A stretch of DNA of 64,000 nucleotides from Longitalea luteola (GCF_017356035.1 NZ_JAFIQX010000003.1:124001-188000), one strand, 5' to 3'. Shown: positions 36,575 through 45,273, counted from the stretch's first letter. Translations and numbers: made by a program. Notes: a model not told the origin generated them from the letters alone.

Positions 36575-36578
36575 CGAT

Positions 36579-37106
36579 ATGTACAATTATATTAAGGCGC
36601 TTCACATTATTTTTATAGTTACCTGGTTCAGCGGAATGTTCTACATCGTCCGCCTGTTTGTATACAATACCGAAGCCGGTGAAAAACAGGACCTCGAAAA
36701 GTCTATTCTACGGAAACATTTCACTGTAATGATCAAACGGCTTTGGTTTGGCATTACCTGGCCATCTGCTGTTGCTACCCTTATTTTCGGTCCGTGGATG
36801 TGGATCCAGCTGGGTGTTTTGCCCGACTGGTTATTTGTCAAACTTTTCTTTGTAGCAGGTTTGTATGCCTATCATTTCACCCTGCATGCCATTTACAGGC
36901 AGCAGATGAAAGGTATTTTCAAATACAGTTCACAACAATTACGCATCTGGAATGAAGTAGCCACCATTTTCCTGGTTGCCATCGTTATGCTGGCGGTGGT
37001 TAAGCAAAATATGAGCGTGGTATGGGGTTTGGCCGGACTGATCGGCTTTGTGATCGTGTTGATGAGTGCGATCAGGATCTATAAGAATATCAGGACGAAG
37101 AAATAG
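36579..37106 (+). CDS. hemJ: Protoporphyrinogen IX oxidase, HemJ type (CopD family)
   Basis: A membrane protein of 175 residues with four predicted helices, counted from the ATG at 36579 (MYNYIKALHIIFIVTWFSG). The conserved His9 and the TWFSGMFYIVRLF segment, the FTVMIKRLWFGITWPS stretch and HAIYRQQMKG match the HemJ/UPF0093 group, which performs the last oxidation before ferrochelatase. Adjacency to hemH and the absence of hemG or hemY among the other haem genes support this over copper resistance protein CopD. It has no visible ribosome-binding site because a heptamer array abuts its start. Confidence 0.88.
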   Translation: MYNYIKALHIIFIVTWFSGMFYIVRLFVYNTEAGEKQDLEKSILRKHFTVMIKRLWFGITWPSAVATLIFGPWMWIQLGVLPDWLFVKLFFVAGLYAYHFTLHAIYRQQMKGIFKYSSQQLRIWNEVATIFLVAIVMLAVVKQNMSVVWGLAGLIGFVIVLMSAIRIYKNIRTKK

Positions 37107-37123
37107 TGAAGGGTAGACCCAAC

Positions 37124-37151
37124 AAAAAAACCTCCCTGGAGGCGGAGGTTT
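37124..37151 (-). terminator. Terminator-like hairpin on the - strand after hemJ
   Basis: AAACCTCC (37128-37135) pairs with GGAGGTTT (37144-37151). On the - strand a run of seven T follows, so the hairpin reads as a terminator only for leftward transcription. No - strand gene is present nearby, so it points to an unseen leftward transcript. Confidence 0.5.
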
Positions 37152-37288
37152 ACAATACGGGGCACCAATGTCTTTTCAGCTTCCCGAAAACGGGGGTTGT
37201 TCGTGGGCATGCACAGTAGCCTGATTGGTTTTCCACAGGCATAACCAGAGATTAAAAACGGGAAGGTAGCGGATTACAAAAAAGGTGT

Positions 37289-37356
37289 AAAAAAGAAAAA
37301 CCTTTCCTTTGTTTTAGAATTTTAAAGGAAAGGGGAGCAGGACTACTCCCCTTTTT
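37289..37356. promoter_or_regulatory. Overlapping alternative hairpins downstream of hemJ
   Basis: Hairpin A pairs CCTTTCCTTT (37301-37310) with AAAGGAAAGG (37324-37333). Hairpin B pairs AAAGGGGAG (37329-37337) with CTCCCCTTT (37346-37354) and is followed by T on the + strand. They share 37329-37333, so they exclude each other. B would terminate rightward transcription from hemJ; A followed by the T-rich run on the - strand would terminate leftward transcription. Confidence 0.55.
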
Positions 37357-37359
37357 AAC

Positions 37360-37918
37360 CCCTAAACCCTAAACCGTAGAAAAGGTTTTTCATATAATGA
37401 GGTAATACAAATGTCGTTTTCAAGAAATCGTCCCCGAGGTAAAACCTCCTGGTAGGTGACGGGACTAATACTTAGAAAATATCGTACCAAAAATCACTCC
37501 GTCACACGTAAATTTCCCTTATTAATTTTCAACATTTCGCTATTGCAAAGAGCACAGAAATAGTTCCATAAATTATGCCAAACGCGGCAAATGTGGATAA
37601 ACCTGACTGAAATTTGACCCTTTCGTTAAAAAATCTTCAAATAACTTCTTCATTACTCAAATAAGTTCCAAAGGCTGGCACCGCTATCACTATAACTGTA
37701 AAACTGACTATAACCTTAAGAATTGTGAGCAATTTGTCTTTGGATTAACAGTGGCTGCACAGTCATCACAGACCCATGTTTAACATCTTCATTACTACAA
37801 CTGCTATTGTATAGTTACTTCATCATTTGGGCTTTACGTGTACAGCTTTTTTTGTGACAAGAAGGCCTGCTTTTCTGCGCCCCTTCTTCGGGACTGAGCA
37901 AAGACAGCTTTTACCCTT
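37360..37918. other. Long gene-free region between hemJ and ileS
   Basis: The gap from 37107 to 38399 is nearly 1.3 kb without a supported coding region. Between 37410 and 37480 the sequence has nested complementary segments (GTCCC with GGGAC around GAGGT with ACCTC), which could be a structured RNA. From 37500 to 37918 I see AT-rich sequence with no clear gene. I tested by eye for tmRNA and RNase P RNA signatures and did not find them. Confidence 0.4.
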
Positions 37919-38006
37919 CTTCGCAAATCCTTCGCAAGTTCTTCGCAAATTTGCGAAGAAGCCTAAGGGAAATCTAAGAGAAGTCTAAGAGAAGTTGCGA
38001 AGAACT
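37919..38006. repeat. 11-bp tandem repeat array with inverted units
   Basis: Eight consecutive 11-bp units: three CTTCGCAAATC-like (37919, 37930, 37941), one TGCGAAGAAGC (37952), three CTAAGAGAAGT-like (37963, 37974, 37985) and one TGCGAAGAACT (37996). The third and fourth units form a perfect 22-bp palindrome. No reading frame is supported. Confidence 0.85.
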
Positions 38007-38126
38007 GCCGGCAACGTTTTCATAATCAATGCCATACAACACGCAAACAACGCATTTCAATAGCTTGTTTTAATGATAATCAATACTTTATGGAAGATCT
38101 GCACCTTTTTCTGATGATATTGGCAA

Positions 38127-38290
38127 AGTAACCGGTTTTGGGCGACCGGGAACGGTAACCGGTGACTGGAAACCGTACTGCTGAGTGGTAACGGATAACT
38201 GTGAACTTTAAACTTTAAACCTTTAAACAGTGATCCGGGTAACTGGCTATGGGCAACTGGCGACCGGTAACCGGGAAGCGGTGCAACCGC
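38127..38290. repeat. CCGGTAA-type heptamer element upstream of ileS
   Basis: Heptamers of the GGTAACC/GGCAACT/GGCGACC type flank a central AT-rich stretch with three TTTAAAC-like units. The right end is 12 bp before the putative ileS -7 box. Confidence 0.7.
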
Positions 38291-38301
38291 TAACTTTTCA
38301 G

Positions 38302-38352
38302 TACCTTTGCACACTTTTCAGGCTGCAGAATTCTTGTTCTGCAGGTTTTTTT
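38302..38352 (+). promoter_or_regulatory. Putative ileS -7 box followed by a leader terminator hairpin
   Basis: TACCTTTG at 38302-38309 matches TAnnTTTG. Fourteen bases later CTGCAGAA (38323-38330) pairs perfectly with TTCTGCAG (38337-38344) around a 6-nt loop and is followed by G and seven T. The ileS ATG is at 38400, so an intrinsic terminator appears to lie inside its leader. This may be an attenuator; alternatively it ends leftover upstream transcription. Confidence 0.55.
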
Positions 38353-38399
38353 GTGAATACACCGAAATATTTGAAATAAACAGTTTTACCGGGAATTAT

Positions 38400-41300
38400 A
38401 TGGCAGTTAACTACAGAGAGTTCCAGAAATTGAATTTACCTGTTATAGAACAGGAAATGTTAGCCAAATGGAGTGAAAACCAGGCATTTGAAAAAAGCGT
38501 GTCGCTGCGGAACGATGCCCCTTCCTTCGTATTCTACGAAGGTCCGCCAAGCGCTAACGGTATGCCGGGTATTCACCATGTTATCAGCCGCACCTTAAAA
38601 GACCTGGTTTGCCGCTACAAGACCATGAGCGGCTTTCAGGTGAACCGCAAAGCGGGCTGGGATACCCATGGCCTGCCCATTGAACTGGGAGTTGAAAAAG
38701 AATTGGGTATCACCAAGGAAGATATCGGTAAAAAGATCTCTGTTGAAGAATATAACCGCAAATGCCGGGAAGCGGTAATGCGCTATAAAGATAAATGGGA
38801 CGACCTCACCCGGAAAATGGGCTATTGGGTTGACCTGAACGATCCTTATATCACCTTCGATAACAATTATATAGAAACACTGTGGTACCTGTTGAGCCAA
38901 TTGTATGAAAAGGGTTTGCTGTACGAAAGTGTGAGCATTCAGCCCTATTCACCGGCTGCCGGAACAGGCTTAAGCTCCCATGAGCTGAACCAGCCCGGTA
39001 CTTATAAAATGGTAAAGGACACCAGTGCCGTGGTTATGTTCAAAGCGGTGAAGGACGAAAAATCTGCGTTTCTGTTCGAGGCCGCAGAAACCGCTCAACG
39101 CCAAACGCAGAACGCAGAACGCCCAAAGCAGCAGGCAGAACAGTCGGAAACCCATTCACCATTGACCATTGACAATTCCCCGTTTTTCCTGGCCTGGACC
39201 ACCACACCCTGGACCCTGCCATCGAACCTCGGCTTAACGGTAGGCGAGCGCATCACCTACGTGCTGGTGCAAACCTTTAACCCATATACGCACTTGCCCA
39301 TAAACGTGGTTCTTGCCAAAGACCTGCTTGGTAAATACTTTAAACCCGAAGCTGAAAACACCGGTTTCGAGGAATATAAAGAAGGCGACAAAGTGCTGCC
39401 CTGGCGCATACTCACCGAGTTCAAAGGCGCACAGATTGAAGGTTGCCGTTACGAACAGTTATTGCCATTTGAAGCTAATAGTCCCGGGAAGAGCGGCGGC
39501 GATCCCTTCCGCGTGCTGTTAGGCGATTTCGTTACCACCGAAGATGGTACCGGTATCGTACACACTGCACCGGCCTTTGGTGCAGATGACTATAAAGTAG
39601 GTAAAAAATACGGTATCGGCATACTTACCATGGTCGACCGCCAGGGTAAATTTGTAGATGGGCTCGGTGAATTCAGCAACCGGTACGTAAAGAACTATAA
39701 AGACGAGAAAGAATATGTAGATGTGAACGTAGACATCTGCGTAAAGTTGAAAAAAGAGAACCGCGCCTTCAAAATAGAAAAATACGAACACAATTATCCT
39801 CATTGCTGGCGTACCGATAAACCCGTATTATATTACCCGTTAGATGCCTGGTTCATTAAAACGACCGCTTTGAAAGACAGGCTGGTAGCGTTGAACAAAA
39901 CCATCAACTGGAAGCCCAAATCAACCGGCGAAGGCCGATTCGGTAACTGGCTCGAAAATATGGTTGACTGGAACCTGAGCCGCAGCCGCTTCTGGGGCAC
40001 GGCCTTACCTATCTGGAAAACCGAAGACGGCAGCGAAGAAAAATGCATTGGTTCAGTACCTCAATTAAAAGAAGAAGCCGCAAAGGCCGATAAAGCGCTG
40101 GGCACCAATAATGCAAAGATCATGAGCGATCTCGATCTGCATAAGCCTTATGTTGACGATATAGTGCTGGTAAGTGATTCGGGCAAACCCATGAAACGCG
40201 TTCCCGACCTTATAGACGTTTGGTTCGATAGCGGCGCCATGCCTTATGCGCAATGGGGCCTCGATCATGAGAAGCTGAAAGCCGGCGATCCCTATCCGTT
40301 CAAACAACCATTTAATAAGAACTACCCGGCCGACTTCATCGCCGAAGGGGTTGACCAAACCCGCGGCTGGTTCTATACCCTGCATGCCATTGCAGGCTTA
40401 CTGTTTGATTCTGTGGCATATAAAACCTGTGTGTCGAACGGCCTGGTACTGGACAAAAATGGCAACAAAATGAGTAAACGGCTGGGGAATGTGGTTGATC
40501 CGTTCAAAACCATAGAACAGTATGGCGCCGATGCCACCCGCTGGTACCTCATTACCAATGCCTCGCCCTGGGAGAATATGAAGTTCGACCTGGAAGGCAT
40601 CAAGGAAGTGCAACGAAAATTCTTTGGCACCCTATATAATACCTATCAGTTCTTTGCGCTGTATGCCAATGTAGACGGGTTTGCCTTTAAAGAAGCTTAT
40701 ATACCGCTGGAACAACGGCCCGAGATCGACCGCTGGATCCTTTCATCCCTGAACTCCCTGGTCAAAAAAGTAACGGAATATATGGACGATTACGAGCCTA
40801 CCCAGGCCGGCCGCGCCATAGAAGAGTTTATGGATGAACACCTTAGTAACTGGTATGTACGGTTGTGCCGCCGCCGGTTCTGGAAAGGGGAGTATGAACA
40901 TGATAAGGTATGCGCTTACCAGACCCTGTACGAGTGCCTGGAAACCGTGTTAAAGCTCATGGCGCCTATTTCCCCATTCTTCAGCGATGCCTTGTTCCAG
41001 AACCTGAACGCGGTAACTGGCAGGCATACTGCAGAATCAGTGCACCATGCCAGCTACCCCGTTAGTAACGCTAACGCCATTGACACCGCCCTGGAAGAGC
41101 GCATGCAGCTGGCCCAGGATATTTCTTCCCTGGTATTATCATTGCGGAAAACAGCCAAGATAAAAGTGCGCCAACCCTTGCAAAAAGTGCTGATCCCTGT
41201 GTTGAATAAACACATGAAAGACCAGATCGGGCTGGTAGAAGACCTGATCAAGAGCGAGGTGAACGTAAAGGAAATAACTTATTTAACCGAAGATAACGGG

Positions 41301-41831
41301 TTTATCAAAAAGAAGATAAAGCCCAATTATACGGTGCTGGGTAAGAAATTGGGGGCTAAGATGAAGCCGGTTGCGGCAGTTTTGGCCGAATTTAGCCAGG
41401 ATGACATAGCTAAATTGGAAAAAGATGGCAGTATTTCATTGCAAATTGGCAACGAACCCTTAATATTACAAACTAATGAAGTAGAGATCACCAGTGAAGA
41501 TATCCCCGGGTGGATGGTGGCCAATAAAGATGCTCTCACCGTGGCTTTGGATGTAACCGTTACCCCAGAACTGGTTAGCGAAGGAAATGCCCGCGAATTG
41601 GTAAATCGTATCCAGAAAATCCGAAAAGACAGTGGTTACGAACTCACTGATCGAATACTGGTTAAGGTAACCGAACACCAGGAGTTGAACCAATCGATCG
41701 CCCAATTTAATAATTATATTTGCTCAGAAATTTTGGCAGATAAACTTGAACTAGTACCTGAATTACCTGATGGCACCGAAATTGAAGTGAACGATATTCC
41801 ATTAAAAGTGTTCGTTACAAAAAAAGCGTAA
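38400..41831 (+). CDS. ileS: Isoleucyl-tRNA synthetase with repeat-derived in-frame insertion
   Basis: IleRS, 1143 residues, which charges tRNAIle and edits valine. I chose the ATG at 38400 (MAVNYREFQKLNLP); the frame extends to a TTG at 38307 that falls inside the putative promoter. The HIGH-type motif is SANGMPGIHHV at about 51-61, the editing domain has LAWTTTPWTLPSN, KMSKR is at about 689, and the tRNA anticodon-binding region follows. At about residues 232-258 an insertion rich in Q, N and E and then THSPLTIDNSP is encoded by heptamer repeats. dksA-like follows after 4 bp. Confidence 0.97.
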   Translation: MAVNYREFQKLNLPVIEQEMLAKWSENQAFEKSVSLRNDAPSFVFYEGPPSANGMPGIHHVISRTLKDLVCRYKTMSGFQVNRKAGWDTHGLPIELGVEKELGITKEDIGKKISVEEYNRKCREAVMRYKDKWDDLTRKMGYWVDLNDPYITFDNNYIETLWYLLSQLYEKGLLYESVSIQPYSPAAGTGLSSHELNQPGTYKMVKDTSAVVMFKAVKDEKSAFLFEAAETAQRQTQNAERPKQQAEQSETHSPLTIDNSPFFLAWTTTPWTLPSNLGLTVGERITYVLVQTFNPYTHLPINVVLAKDLLGKYFKPEAENTGFEEYKEGDKVLPWRILTEFKGAQIEGCRYEQLLPFEANSPGKSGGDPFRVLLGDFVTTEDGTGIVHTAPAFGADDYKVGKKYGIGILTMVDRQGKFVDGLGEFSNRYVKNYKDEKEYVDVNVDICVKLKKENRAFKIEKYEHNYPHCWRTDKPVLYYPLDAWFIKTTALKDRLVALNKTINWKPKSTGEGRFGNWLENMVDWNLSRSRFWGTALPIWKTEDGSEEKCIGSVPQLKEEAAKADKALGTNNAKIMSDLDLHKPYVDDIVLVSDSGKPMKRVPDLIDVWFDSGAMPYAQWGLDHEKLKAGDPYPFKQPFNKNYPADFIAEGVDQTRGWFYTLHAIAGLLFDSVAYKTCVSNGLVLDKNGNKMSKRLGNVVDPFKTIEQYGADATRWYLITNASPWENMKFDLEGIKEVQRKFFGTLYNTYQFFALYANVDGFAFKEAYIPLEQRPEIDRWILSSLNSLVKKVTEYMDDYEPTQAGRAIEEFMDEHLSNWYVRLCRRRFWKGEYEHDKVCAYQTLYECLETVLKLMAPISPFFSDALFQNLNAVTGRHTAESVHHASYPVSNANAIDTALEERMQLAQDISSLVLSLRKTAKIKVRQPLQKVLIPVLNKHMKDQIGLVEDLIKSEVNVKEITYLTEDNGFIKKKIKPNYTVLGKKLGAKMKPVAAVLAEFSQDDIAKLEKDGSISLQIGNEPLILQTNEVEITSEDIPGWMVANKDALTVALDVTVTPELVSEGNARELVNRIQKIRKDSGYELTDRILVKVTEHQELNQSIAQFNNYICSEILADKLELVPELPDGTEIEVNDIPLKVFVTKKA
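39095..39172. repeat. Two heptamer families inside ileS
   Basis: NNAACGC heptamers (the reverse of GCGTTNN) run from 39095 to about 39143, becoming degenerate. They are followed by three CCATTSA heptamers at 39152-39172. Both families occur elsewhere only between genes or in hemC and hemE. The insertion is in frame and lies just before the conserved AWTTTPWT motif. Confidence 0.85.
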
Positions 41832-41835
41832 AAGT

Positions 41836-42723
41836 ATGGCAACCAAGAAAAAGGCGGCCAAGCCAGCAAAAAAAACGATTGCCCCCAAAAAACCAGCCCG
41901 AGCGGCAGGTGGGGCAGCCAAACCTGCTGCTAAAAAAGTAGTTGCTAAGAAGGACGTTAAGCCTGCTGCAAAAAAGACAGTTAAGCCTGTTGAAAAGAAG
42001 GTTCCGGCCAAGCCCCAGCCAGCTCATCACCAGGTAACCGCCAAAGCACATGCCAAGCCTTCCCCGGCCCCTACAGCCAAGCCAGTTGCCAAACACATTG
42101 AAATAAAAGAAACCAAGGAAGTTAAAAAAGCAGTTGAAGCTCCTGTTAAAGTCGAAAAGCCGGAAGTAAAGGTGGAAGTCAGGAAAACAGAACCAGTGAT
42201 TCCACCGCCGCCACCACCGAAAAAGCCGGAACCCCCGGCCAAACCGGTAAAAGTGGTAATCCCGGAGATAAAAACGAAAACAGCACGCAAATACGAACCG
42301 GAATTCACAAAATCAGTATTAGATCAACCAGAAAACATTCAAACAGGACCAACCATGAGATATAGTGATGCCGAATTGAGCGAGTTCAAAGATCTGATTT
42401 TAAAAAAATTAGAGCAGGCAAAAAAAGAACTGGCTTATTTACAGGGGTTAATTACCCGCAAAGATGAAATGGGTGGCGATGAAACCGAAAATCGCTACAT
42501 GACCATGGAAGATGGCAGTATGAGTATGGAAAGGGAGCAGTTGGCCCAAATGGCCAGCCGTCAGATCAACTATATTGATCACCTGGAGAAAGCTCTCATG
42601 CGCATCGAGAACAAGACTTATGGCATTTGCCGGGTTACAGGTAAGCTGATCGATAAAGCCAGGTTACGGGCAGTACCGCACGCTACCCTGAGTATCGAAG
42701 CCAAGCAAATGATGAACAAGTAA
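41836..42723 (+). CDS. TraR/DksA-family regulator with long Lys/Ala/Pro-rich N-terminal extension
   Basis: A protein of 295 residues. The C-terminal 120 residues (from about SDAELSEFKDLILKKLEQ) form the DksA/TraR coiled coil and the zinc-finger-like end YGICRVTGKLIDKARLRAVP, with only one Cys left of the canonical four, a common Bacteroidota state. In E. coli DksA modulates RNA polymerase with ppGpp. The N-terminal 150 residues are low-complexity K, A, P and V (AKKTIAPKKPARAAGGAAK and a PPPPPP run), resembling histone H1-like tails that bind DNA. The gene is 4 bp after ileS, so they are cotranscribed. Confidence 0.88.
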   Translation: MATKKKAAKPAKKTIAPKKPARAAGGAAKPAAKKVVAKKDVKPAAKKTVKPVEKKVPAKPQPAHHQVTAKAHAKPSPAPTAKPVAKHIEIKETKEVKKAVEAPVKVEKPEVKVEVRKTEPVIPPPPPPKKPEPPAKPVKVVIPEIKTKTARKYEPEFTKSVLDQPENIQTGPTMRYSDAELSEFKDLILKKLEQAKKELAYLQGLITRKDEMGGDETENRYMTMEDGSMSMEREQLAQMASRQINYIDHLEKALMRIENKTYGICRVTGKLIDKARLRAVPHATLSIEAKQMMNK

Positions 42724-42806
42724 GCTTTGTGCTGTATAATCGGTTGGTAACCATTCTACTAAAAGTGGAATTGGTACGTTATGCCGGTAATCTATCATAA
42801 ATAATT

Positions 42807-42840
42807 AAGCCCTGACCATAGCGTCAGGGCTTGCTGTTTA
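42807..42840 (+). terminator. Terminator of the ileS-dksA unit
   Basis: AAGCCCTGAC pairs perfectly with GTCAGGGCTT around a 6-nt loop, followed by a T-rich stretch, 84 bp after the DksA-like stop. A second inverted repeat with arms TTAGGTGTG and CACACCTAA lies at 42844-42880 and may serve the convergent peptidase gene. Confidence 0.8.
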
Positions 42841-42901
42841 TAGTTAGGTGTGCCACACCTTCAAGGTGGCGCACACCTAAGGATAACCGTGGCACCGTTA
42901 C

Positions 42902-45013
42902 TTAAAATCCTTTTTGGCTTTCCGGTGCCCAGAAAATGGCCGGCATTGGCTTTTCCAGCAAATACTGGTAATAAAATTTGTAGGCTTCATAGCGGTTATG
43001 AACACCCTTCAAACCCATAATGCTGTGCCGCTCACCAGGGTATATCATACACTCAAAATGCTTTTTCAGGTCCTGCAGTTTATTCATCAGCACGATGCTG
43101 TTTTGCATGTGCACATTATCGTCAGAAGTGCCATGTACAATACGCAACAGCCCTTTGTATTTGTTGGCATACGATAAAACCGAAGTCGTTTTATACCCTT
43201 CGGGATTGTCCTGCGGTGTGTTCATGAATCGCTCGGTATAGTGGGTATCATAAAACTGCCAGTCGGTAACCGAGGAGTTGGCGATGCCATAAGGGAACAC
43301 GTCCGCTCCATAAGTAAGGGCCATACAGGTCATGTACCCGCCAAAACTGCCACCGGTAATGCACAGCTTATTGCTATCTACCCAGGGCTGTTTTTTCAAC
43401 CAGCGGCCGCAGGCCATATAATCTTCAATCTCATATTTACCCAGCTGGCGGAAGATGTAGTTCAGGCCTTTCTTTCCAAAATGACCGCTGCTGCGGTTGT
43501 CGAAAGCTACCTGGATCAATCCTTCCTGTGCCCACCATTGTGCGGGGGTACCCGTTGGCCGCCAGCGGTCGTATACTGTGCCGGCGTTTGGTCCGCCATA
43601 AATACTGATAAGCACCGGGTATTTTTTAGCAGGATCAAAATTGACAGGGTAGGTGATCAATACCGGCAATTCGAACTGGCCGTCGGTAGAAGTAACATAC
43701 TTCAGTTCGCTTTTGGGCAGGTTATAAGCGCCGAAATCGCTTCCCCTGCTGTTGGCTATCTCCCGGATGATCTTTCCTTTGGCATTGAACAGGGAGGTGA
43801 CCGGCGGGGTATTCAGGTTTGAATAGGTGCTTATAAAATAATTTCCTTTTGGCGAAACGCTTACCAGGTCATGGCTGAACTCACCAAAACTAAGGCGGGT
43901 AAGTCCCTTTCCATTTAAACCCACTTTATACAGGTCGAAGCGGGCCGAGTTTTCCTTACGTGACCTGAAATAGACGACACCTGCTTTTTCATCAACCTTA
44001 ATAATGCTGGTTCCCCAGAAATTGCCGCTGGTAATAGCGTTCTTTAACTGGCTGGTGTTATCGTAGTAATAAAGGTTATCCCAGCCATCGCGGTCGCTTT
44101 TAATGATATGGCCCTTGCCGGCAGATAAGAAGGTAATGCGCTCATATTCATCGAGATCGATCCAGGTTTCCTGTTGCTCATTATACACTTCTTTTTTGCT
44201 GCCATTGGTAAGGTCGATGTTATATACTTTCAGGTTATTCTGCTTCCGGTTCATCCATTGAACCCATAATTGTCCATCGGGCGACCACACCGGCGTACCG
44301 AAGTACTGATCATCTTTTGCATTGAAATCGGCCCAGACCGTTTCGCCGGGATTAACCGTTACAATGCCGATCTTAACCTCGGGATTTTTATCGCCGGCTT
44401 TCGGATAGCGGGTGTTTTCGAGGTAGCCATGCTGACCGTCAGCCACATAAATGGGGTACACCGGCACCTGTGAATCATCGAAGCGCATAAAGCAGATGCG
44501 TTTGCTGTCTTCGCTCCACCAGAATGCTTTATAACGGGTTGCGCGGCCCAGGATCTCTTCATAATAAACCCAGGAGGCATAACCGTTGAGGATGGTGGAT
44601 GAGCCGTCGGTCGTGAGCGCCGTTTCCTGGCCGCTGGCCACATTCAGCACGTACAGGTTATTATCTTTTTTGGTGTAAGCGGCCCATTTCTTGTTGGGTG
44701 AAAAAGTGATATTAATACCGTCGGGGATCTTCACCGAAGGGTTTAACTGGCTGATGTCGACATTAGGATAGGGAACTGACTGGCCGGTTTTTACATCCAC
44801 CATGTAGGTGGTCAGCTTGCCGTCAGCGTCTTTTTGCGACAGTAAATAATGCGTATCGTCGGCCCAGCCTTTCACAACAGGCAGTGGTTTTACAACATTC
44901 GTTTCACCATTGCGAAAGATCTGGTCAAAGGTGAAGTTCTTTTGTGCGTGAGAAGTAATTGCAATCAATAGCAGGCATGGCAATAACATACCTTTTGCAG
45001 CAGCCCTTTTCAT
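42902..45013 (-). CDS. Dipeptidyl peptidase IV-type S9 serine peptidase
   Basis: An exported prolyl dipeptidyl peptidase of 703 residues. It has a signal peptide (about 1-23, ending SHAQ), a DPP4 N-terminal beta-propeller at about 80-450 (with the YEEIL and RFDDSQVPVYPIYV stretches of the substrate-binding region), and a C-terminal alpha/beta hydrolase. The catalytic Ser is in GGSFGGYMT (about 556), Asp in GTSDDNVHMQNS (about 632) and His in GERHSIMG (about 661). It would remove X-Pro dipeptides in the periplasm. It is convergent with the ileS-dksA unit. Confidence 0.95.
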   Translation of the reverse strand: MKRAAAKGMLLPCLLLIAITSHAQKNFTFDQIFRNGETNVVKPLPVVKGWADDTHYLLSQKDADGKLTTYMVDVKTGQSVPYPNVDISQLNPSVKIPDGINITFSPNKKWAAYTKKDNNLYVLNVASGQETALTTDGSSTILNGYASWVYYEEILGRATRYKAFWWSEDSKRICFMRFDDSQVPVYPIYVADGQHGYLENTRYPKAGDKNPEVKIGIVTVNPGETVWADFNAKDDQYFGTPVWSPDGQLWVQWMNRKQNNLKVYNIDLTNGSKKEVYNEQQETWIDLDEYERITFLSAGKGHIIKSDRDGWDNLYYYDNTSQLKNAITSGNFWGTSIIKVDEKAGVVYFRSRKENSARFDLYKVGLNGKGLTRLSFGEFSHDLVSVSPKGNYFISTYSNLNTPPVTSLFNAKGKIIREIANSRGSDFGAYNLPKSELKYVTSTDGQFELPVLITYPVNFDPAKKYPVLISIYGGPNAGTVYDRWRPTGTPAQWWAQEGLIQVAFDNRSSGHFGKKGLNYIFRQLGKYEIEDYMACGRWLKKQPWVDSNKLCITGGSFGGYMTCMALTYGADVFPYGIANSSVTDWQFYDTHYTERFMNTPQDNPEGYKTTSVLSYANKYKGLLRIVHGTSDDNVHMQNSIVLMNKLQDLKKHFECMIYPGERHSIMGLKGVHNRYEAYKFYYQYLLEKPMPAIFWAPESQKGF

Positions 45014-45120
45014 GTAGTGTGTTTAATATTTAAATCGAAAATTAGCCAATTAGATAACTTGGACAGGGTTTGAAGGGTGAATGGTTGAAGCAATTGACGA
45101 TTGGCAAATGGAAAGGCAGC

Positions 45121-45270
45121 GTTGCCGGTTGCTGGTGGTTGCCGGTTCCCGGGCCCTGAAATTTTAAACTGTTGACTAATAATCAGGACCCTGCAATTGT
45201 TGCCTGGCTACCGGTTTCCGGTAACCGGCACCCGGGAACTGGTACCTGGTAACTGGTACCCGGTAACCCC
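45121..45270. repeat. CCGGTAA-type heptamer element with inverted arms
   Basis: The left arm is GGTTGCCGGTT-type; the right arm is GGTAACTGGTACC-type heptamers ending next to the stop of the ABC exporter gene. The core contains CCCTGAAATTTTAAA and CCCTGCAATTGTT. Read in reverse, this core resembles that of the element at 62173-62266. Confidence 0.75.
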
Positions 45271-45273
45271 AAA

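Noticed and set aside
36468-36578. Upstream extension of hemJ to 36468
   Set aside because: The added residues are encoded by CCATTSA heptamers and have no family similarity; the ATG at 36579 gives a normal HemJ start.
37107-37500. tmRNA or RNase P RNA in the hemJ-ileS gap
   Set aside because: The conserved segments of these RNAs (tRNA-like end, GGAAAGTCC core) were not found on either strand.
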